DNA of 64,000 nucleotides from HLUCCA09 sp038745585 (lineage in GTDB: Bacteria; Pseudomonadota; Alphaproteobacteria; Rhodobacterales; Rhodobacteraceae): the NCBI GenBank assembly GCA_038745585.1, contig JBCDLH010000005.1, forward strand, positions 209,351-273,350. The letters run 5' to 3'. This document shows positions 59,865-64,000 of the stretch, one piece after another. The position numbers and the translations under genes were made by a program. The notes below the pieces were generated by a model that had not been told where the DNA came from, ran no database searches, and was given only the letters and a program-made list of their open reading frames with translations. Each line of letters begins with the position of its first letter. Within the stretch, counting starts at the first letter, position 1.

Positions 59865-60592
59865 CCTGGGGGGTGTTCGAAGAGGGCGGCCTTGATCGCA
59901 CGAGCGACGGCGCTGCTCTTCTCGGCATGCGGGAGGTGCCCTGCCCCTTCGATCAGCGTCGCGGTGAGGCCGTCAGGCAGGGCATCGGGATCGTGGGGAT
60001 TGATCCGGTCTTCGCGGCCCCAGAGGACGGTCACCGGAACGTCGGGCACGGGGGGCGGCGCAGCGGCCAGAAGCGCGTCGGCGATCCGGGCCCAATCGGC
60101 ACGCCGTGCCGCGTCAAGCGACGCCACGAGCGCATCGCCGATCCCCGGCGGGAGGAACCGGGGATTGGCGACGAGGCGTTGGAGGAGGTCTTGCGCCTCG
60201 ACCCCGGTCTGTACCTGGGGCAGCCCCCGAAGAAACGCGTCGTTGAGCGGCCCGCCCCACAAAGCGGGAGCGATGAGGACGAGGCGCGAGACAAGGCCGG
60301 GCCGGTCCTGGGCGAGATGCAGTGCGACCGTGGCGCCGAGGGAATGCGCCACGACGGGCCGCGGCGCCGCCGCATCCATCGCGTCGGCCACGATGGCGGC
60401 GAGCCCGCGCGGCGAGGGATCGTCGGGGGCGCGCCCGGCCTTGCCGTGGGCCGGCAGCTCGGTGGCCTCTAGCGTCGCGTGCGGGCCGAGCGCTGGCACG
60501 AGGGCGGCCCAGGCCAGCCGGTCTGCACCGAAGCCGTGGATCAGCGTCAGCGGCGGCCCGGCGCCGCCCAGAAACGCGCGGTACGCGCTCAT
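59861..60592 (-). CDS. Alpha/beta hydrolase, probably the C-terminal half of an AcoC-type E2
   Basis: A 243-residue alpha/beta hydrolase. LTLIHGFGADRLAW holds the oxyanion region, AHSLGATVAL the nucleophile Ser, LWGREDRINP the Asp and EGAGHLPHAEK the His. In acetoin dehydrogenase complexes the E2 protein AcoC joins a lipoyl domain to just such a hydrolase-fold domain. Here the lipoyl domain is a separate gene overlapping this one as ATGA, so the two together equal AcoC. Confidence 0.82.
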   Translation of the reverse strand: MSAYRAFLGGAGPPLTLIHGFGADRLAWAALVPALGPHATLEATELPAHGKAGRAPDDPSPRGLAAIVADAMDAAAPRPVVAHSLGATVALHLAQDRPGLVSRLVLIAPALWGGPLNDAFLRGLPQVQTGVEAQDLLQRLVANPRFLPPGIGDALVASLDAARRADWARIADALLAAAPPPVPDVPVTVLWGREDRINPHDPDALPDGLTATLIEGAGHLPHAEKSSAVARAIKAALFEHPPG

Positions 60593-60816
60593 CCGATCTC
60601 GGCCAGTGTCGCTCCGACCTTGGCGATCTCGCCCTCCTCAACCACGATCTTGAGGACGCCGGAGGCGGGAGCGTCAAGGTCCATCGCCATCTTCGTCGTC
60701 GAGATGTTGACGATGGGCTCGCCCTCTTCGACCATTTCTCCATCGGCCTTTAGCCACTCGTTCACTTCGGCTTCTTCGACTTCGTTGCCGAGTTGCGGCA
60801 CGACGAATGGTGTCAT
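60589..60816 (-). CDS. Single-domain lipoyl carrier protein
   Basis: A 75-residue protein that is one biotinyl/lipoyl domain. The lipoylated Lys is in NISTTKMAMDLDAPASG. VVPQLGNEVEEAEVNEWLKADGEMVEEGEPI fits the outer sheet of E2 lipoyl domains. The start at 60816 gives a complete domain and nothing else. It follows the E1 gene by 31 bases and would carry the acyl group from E1. Confidence 0.87.
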   Translation of the reverse strand: MTPFVVPQLGNEVEEAEVNEWLKADGEMVEEGEPIVNISTTKMAMDLDAPASGVLKIVVEEGEIAKVGATLAEIG

Positions 60817-60847
60817 GGTGCGTCCTATGTTGCTGCGGCGGTTGGGG

Positions 60848-63304
60848 CTAGAGCCCGCGGCGGGCGAGGGCCAGCGCGTCCCAGTTCCGGAGCCCGCGCA
60901 GGTTGGCCTTGCGCTCGGGGTAGAACTCGGCGGTGACCGCATCGACGATGTCATGGGCCTGCGGAAAGTACGTCGCCTCCATCTCGGCCCCCGGCACGAT
61001 CCAGTTCGGCGCGCCGAGCACGATCGGCGCGGCCTTCAGGGCTGCAAAGGCGTGGCGTGTGACGGTGCTGGCCATGGTTTGGGCGATGCTGCCGCGCTCG
61101 CAAGCCTCGGAAACGACGACGAGACGGCCCGTCTTTTCGACCGAGGCGAGGACGGGCGCATAGTCAAAGGGCACGAGGCTGCGCGCGTCGATCACCTCGG
61201 CGTCGAGCCCGAGCGCCGCGAGGTCGGCGGCCGCTTCGAGCGCCGGGTAAAGCGAGGGACCGATGGTCAGCAAGGTCACGTGCTGGCCTTGGCGCTTTAT
61301 CTCGGGCGCGCCGAAGGGCACGCGATAATACTCGGTCGGGACCTCGCCGCGGAACGTCTCGACCCTGTCATAGAGCCGCTGGCTCTCAAAGACGACGACC
61401 GGGTCGTTGGACGACAGCGCGGAGGCCATCAGCCCCTTCGCATCATAGGGCGTGGCCGGGTAGACGACCTTGAGCCCCGGGATATGGGCGATAAGGGCCG
61501 ACCAATCCTGCGAGTGCTGGGCGCCGTATTTCGAGCCGACGGAGGCGCGGAGGACCACCGGCAGCGCGAGCTGGCCCGCCGACATCGCTTGCCACTTGGC
61601 CATCTGGTTAAAGATCTCATCGCCCGCACGCCCGATGAAATCGGCATACATCAGCTCGACCATCGAGCGTCCGCCGGCGATGGCGTGGCCGACAGCCGTG
61701 GCGACAATCGCGGCCTCGGAGATCGGCGCATTGAAGAGCCGGTGGTGGGGCAGGACATCCGAAAGCCCCCGCGTCACGCCAAAGGCGCCGCCCCATTCGC
61801 GCAGCTCCTCCCCCCACGCGACAAGCCGCGCGTCGTGGGTCATATGATGGAGGATCGCCTCGGTCAGCCCGTCGCGCAGGGTGATCGCACGCATCGGCGA
61901 TCGCGCCGCGCCGTCCTCGCCCACCCCGCCCCGCGCCTTGCGGGCCAGCTTGCGCAGCGCCGCGCTTTCCTCGGCCAGTTTGGCAAGGGTGGAGGGGCCG
62001 CTCGGCACCGGGATCTCGGTGTTGGAGAACATCAAATCGCCGATCAGGACCGGATTGGCGGAGATGTCGACAGCGGGCGCGAGCGCAGCGTCGATGGCAG
62101 CGCGGGTCACCGCCTCGATCAACGTGGCAATCTCGTCGCGCAACGCCGCCACTGTCGCTTCGGTCAAAATGCCCGCTTCGATGAGCTGGCCGGCGTGTTT
62201 GGCGATCGGGTCTTCGGCCTCCCAGAGTTTGAGCTCGTCGCGGGTGCGATAGGCATTGGCGTCGGTCGTCGAATGCCCGCAAGCCCGGTAGCACTCCACA
62301 TCGAGGAGCGCAGGGCCGTTCCGCGCGAGAAGTCGCGCGCGCTGGCGGGCGACGGCGTCGGCCACAGCGAGCGGATTGGTCCCGTCGACCGTCTCGGCAT
62401 GGAGCGCGTGCGGGGCGATCCCCGCGCCGATGCGCGAGAGCCTGTCCCACGCCATGGTCTCTCCGCCCGTCTGCCCGCCCATGGCGTAGAAGTTGTTGGT
62501 AAAAAAGAAAAGGATCGGCAGCCCGCCGTCGAATGGCGCCTGCCACAGACGGGTCAACTGTCCCATCGCGGCAAAGTTCATCGCTTCCCAGACCGGGCCG
62601 CACCCCGTCGCGCCGTCGCCCGCATGGGCCACGCAAATCCCGTCTTCGCCCGCGAGCCGCCGGCGCAGTGCCGCGCCGGTCGCGATCCCCGCGGAGGCGC
62701 CGACGATGGCGTTATTGGGATAGCAGCCGAAGGGCGGGAAAAAGGCGTGCATCGAGCCGCCCATCCCGCCATTGAAGCCGGTCGCGCGCATGAAGATCTC
62801 TGTGAGAAACCCCAGGAGCAGCACCCCTTCGGCGAGCGCCCTACCCTGGCCCCCGAGCGCCTTGGCGGCAGCGTCGCGTAGGCGCCCGCCCCCGTTTTCG
62901 GCGAGGATCGCGTCCAGCTCGGCTTCGGGCAGGCGGGCGATGGCCGCGAGGCCCTTGGCGAGAAACTCGCCGTGGCTCCGGTGCGAGCCAAAGATGAAAT
63001 CCTCGGGCGCAAGCGCCATAGCCGAACCGACCGCCGCGCCTTCTTGTCCAATAGAGAGATGCGCCGGTCCCTTATAGGCATAGTCGATGCCGCGGTAGCT
63101 GCCGGTCGCCTTGAACGCCGCGAGCATGCTCTCGAATTCCCGGATCAGCATCATGTGCCGGAGCGCCGCCATGAGCGCTGCATCCCCCCATGCCGCTCGC
63201 TCTTCGGCGAACGGGCGGGCATAGGCATGCACCGGGATCTCGGGCACGCGCAGCGTCTGGGCGGCGCGCCTCTCGGCGGGGTCGACGACCATTTCCCTTG
63301 GCAT
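60848..63304 (-). CDS. Fused E1 alpha-beta 2-oxoacid/acetoin dehydrogenase
   Basis: An 818-residue thiamine-diphosphate enzyme. The alpha half (about 1-470) has YKGPAHLSIGQEGAAVG, GSHRSHGEFLAKG, GGMGGSMHAF and the ThDP motif HAGDGATGCG...FTNNFY. The beta half starts near ITLRDGLTEAILHHM and holds WGEELREWGGAFGVTRGL, YADFIGRAGDEIFNQ and VVYPATPYDAKGL. Compared with relatives the alpha part has an insert of some 30-40 residues before GGMGGSMH. It decarboxylates an oxoacid, or cleaves acetoin, and passes the acyl group to the lipoyl protein. No E3 gene is near. GGAG precedes the ATG at 63304. Confidence 0.88.
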   Translation of the reverse strand: MPREMVVDPAERRAAQTLRVPEIPVHAYARPFAEERAAWGDAALMAALRHMMLIREFESMLAAFKATGSYRGIDYAYKGPAHLSIGQEGAAVGSAMALAPEDFIFGSHRSHGEFLAKGLAAIARLPEAELDAILAENGGGRLRDAAAKALGGQGRALAEGVLLLGFLTEIFMRATGFNGGMGGSMHAFFPPFGCYPNNAIVGASAGIATGAALRRRLAGEDGICVAHAGDGATGCGPVWEAMNFAAMGQLTRLWQAPFDGGLPILFFFTNNFYAMGGQTGGETMAWDRLSRIGAGIAPHALHAETVDGTNPLAVADAVARQRARLLARNGPALLDVECYRACGHSTTDANAYRTRDELKLWEAEDPIAKHAGQLIEAGILTEATVAALRDEIATLIEAVTRAAIDAALAPAVDISANPVLIGDLMFSNTEIPVPSGPSTLAKLAEESAALRKLARKARGGVGEDGAARSPMRAITLRDGLTEAILHHMTHDARLVAWGEELREWGGAFGVTRGLSDVLPHHRLFNAPISEAAIVATAVGHAIAGGRSMVELMYADFIGRAGDEIFNQMAKWQAMSAGQLALPVVLRASVGSKYGAQHSQDWSALIAHIPGLKVVYPATPYDAKGLMASALSSNDPVVVFESQRLYDRVETFRGEVPTEYYRVPFGAPEIKRQGQHVTLLTIGPSLYPALEAAADLAALGLDAEVIDARSLVPFDYAPVLASVEKTGRLVVVSEACERGSIAQTMASTVTRHAFAALKAAPIVLGAPNWIVPGAEMEATYFPQAHDIVDAVTAEFYPERKANLRGLRNWDALALARRGL

Positions 63305-63351
63305 TGCACACTCCTCTCCAAACGCTGCGGACATCGCCTGGTCGCGCGCAT

Positions 63352-63368
63352 ATGTCAATTCTAGACAT
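63352..63368. promoter_or_regulatory. Operator-like inverted repeat upstream of the E1 gene
   Basis: ATGTC and GACAT are perfect arms around seven bases, extended by CATATG-like flanks, 48 bases before the E1 start. TTGACA on the minus strand overlaps it and may be a -35 element, but no good -10 was found. The remainder of the 232-base gap shows nothing. Confidence 0.4.
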
Positions 63369-63536
63369 CATATGTTCAGAGAATGGGCGACCGCGAGACC
63401 AGCAGCCCGGCCGGTACGTTGCGGGCGGTCCACACGCGTCGTCGGATCAGGGAGAGAATGTGGTGCCCGAGGTCGGCAACGACTATCTTGCGTTCTCAGT
63501 GTCTTGAGATTGATCTTGGGGAATTGGTGTTAAGGT

Positions 63537-63809
63537 CTATGGCCCGTCGTCAGTAGCGGAACTCTCTGCGCGCTCCTCCGCATCATCAAGGATCTCATCA
63601 ATCGCGGTGATCTTTCCGTTAGCGGCCTGCGTCGATGAGATCGCCTCTGCCGCGAGAAGCGTAAGCTCACGCACGTTCATCGGATCGCGATCCGGCACGG
63701 GCACGGGCGTGCGTAGCTCCTCGGGGACGTCAGGGACGATGATCCGCGTCTCAGTCGCGCAACCGGCGAAGAGCGTCACGAAGGCGAGGGTCAAGAGCGG
63801 TGTCCGCAT
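63537..63809 (-). CDS. Rz1-like outer-membrane spanin lipoprotein
   Basis: A 90-residue protein with a signal peptide and lipobox (LFAGC) followed by VPDVPEELRTPVPVP. This Pro-rich start after the lipidated Cys is the hallmark of phage Rz1 spanins. The C-terminal half is helical and acidic. Its first 59 bases overlap the 3' end of the upstream coiled-coil gene in another frame, as in Rz/Rz1 pairs. It would help break the outer membrane at host lysis. Confidence 0.65.
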   Translation of the reverse strand: MRTPLLTLAFVTLFAGCATETRIIVPDVPEELRTPVPVPDRDPMNVRELTLLAAEAISSTQAANGKITAIDEILDDAEERAESSATDDGP

Positions 63810-64000
63810 TATCGAAGTCTCCTGTCAGGATGTCCTCGAGGGCGTCGTCGAGCCGCTCCGCGCGCTCGCGTTCCCTCGCGAAGTGAGCCTCGAGCACCTG
63901 ACGCGCCTCGCGCGCTTGCTCTAGCTCATAGGTTGCGGTTCTGAGGCGGTTCTCCGCCCTCTCGAGGTCTGCGGCCACGAAGCCAAGCCGAAGCCACAGA
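63751..64000 (-). CDS. Rz-like inner-membrane spanin, C-terminal part (cut by window edge)
   Basis: The frame is open to the right edge. It reads LWLRLGFVAADLERAENRLR..., the end of a probable membrane helix followed by a long charged coiled coil, which is the layout of phage Rz proteins. A GTG at 63978 could serve as start, but the upstream hydrophobic residues argue that the gene continues beyond the window. It overlaps the Rz1-like gene by 59 bases. Confidence 0.6.
   Translation of the reverse strand, partial: LWLRLGFVAADLERAENRLRTATYELEQAREARQVLEAHFARERERAERLDDALEDILTGDFDNADTALDPRLRDALRRLRD

Noticed and set aside
60479..62881. 800-codon open frame antisense to the E1 gene
   Set aside because: The minus strand carries an intact fused E1; the antisense frame is a composition effect.
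1..64000. tRNA and rRNA genes
   Set aside because: I looked for T-loop and CCA-end patterns in the gaps and found none. The structured region near 34.7 kb lacks the T-loop motif and ends in a terminator instead.

Overview
The window is GC-rich, gene-dense DNA that reads as the chromosome of an alphaproteobacterium, most likely Rhodobacterales. The pointers are a protein with a VPLPA-type C-terminal sorting tail, a quinol oxidase operon carrying its own SURF1 and a divergent MFS gene, a dimethylglycine/sarcosine dehydrogenase-type protein, an intergenic repeat of a type I recall from this group, and an rplM-rpsI pair. Many operons are translationally coupled through 4-base ATGA or GTGA overlaps. 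No rRNA, tRNA, CRISPR array or transposase was seen. The assignment rests on gene content only; no database search was possible.

Left part (0-19.9 kb): accessory genes for secreted proteins. It starts with the cut-off N-terminus of an amidohydrolase and a GAF protein. A caspase-family protein and a lipoprotein follow, divergent from an 801-residue acidic helical protein. Next come an anti-sigma/ECF sigma pair, a subtilisin-like lipoprotein and a winged-helix/TPR regulator. A coupled pair then encodes a Tat-exported protein joining a vanadium haloperoxidase/PAP2 domain to a subtilisin domain, and a trypsin-like protease. The last large gene is an RTX-type vanadium haloperoxidase. Short in-frame tandem repeats are unusually common here.

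Middle part (20.2-43 kb): a seven-gene coenzyme F420 operon (cofG, cofH, cofD, cofC, cofE, npdG and an F420-dependent LLM oxidoreductase), then a quinol oxidase operon (cyoABCD-surf1) divergent from an MFS transporter. After these come a VOC protein, a candidate small RNA, an orphan family 5 solute-binding protein, rpsI-rplM, a thioesterase/enoyl-CoA hydratase pair, the VPLPA-type protein and a DMGDH-type flavoprotein. A long stretch without genes follows.

Right part (43.5-63.3 kb): sugar catabolism. One set fits the non-phosphorylating L-fucose route (mutarotase, aldo-keto reductase, L-fuconate dehydratase, SDR dehydrogenase, FAH-family hydrolase) beside a ribokinase. A second set has a TIM-barrel epimerase, an FGGY kinase, an ABC sugar importer, a cupin phosphoglucose isomerase, a KDPG-type aldolase, a fructokinase-like kinase and a SorC-family regulator; three copies of a 15-bp palindrome lie in its divergent promoter region. 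A fused E1 alpha-beta dehydrogenase with a one-domain lipoyl protein and an alpha/beta hydrolase looks like an acetoin-dehydrogenase-type complex with a split E2. At the right edge an overlapping Rz/Rz1-like spanin pair suggests that a prophage or phage-derived element begins there.
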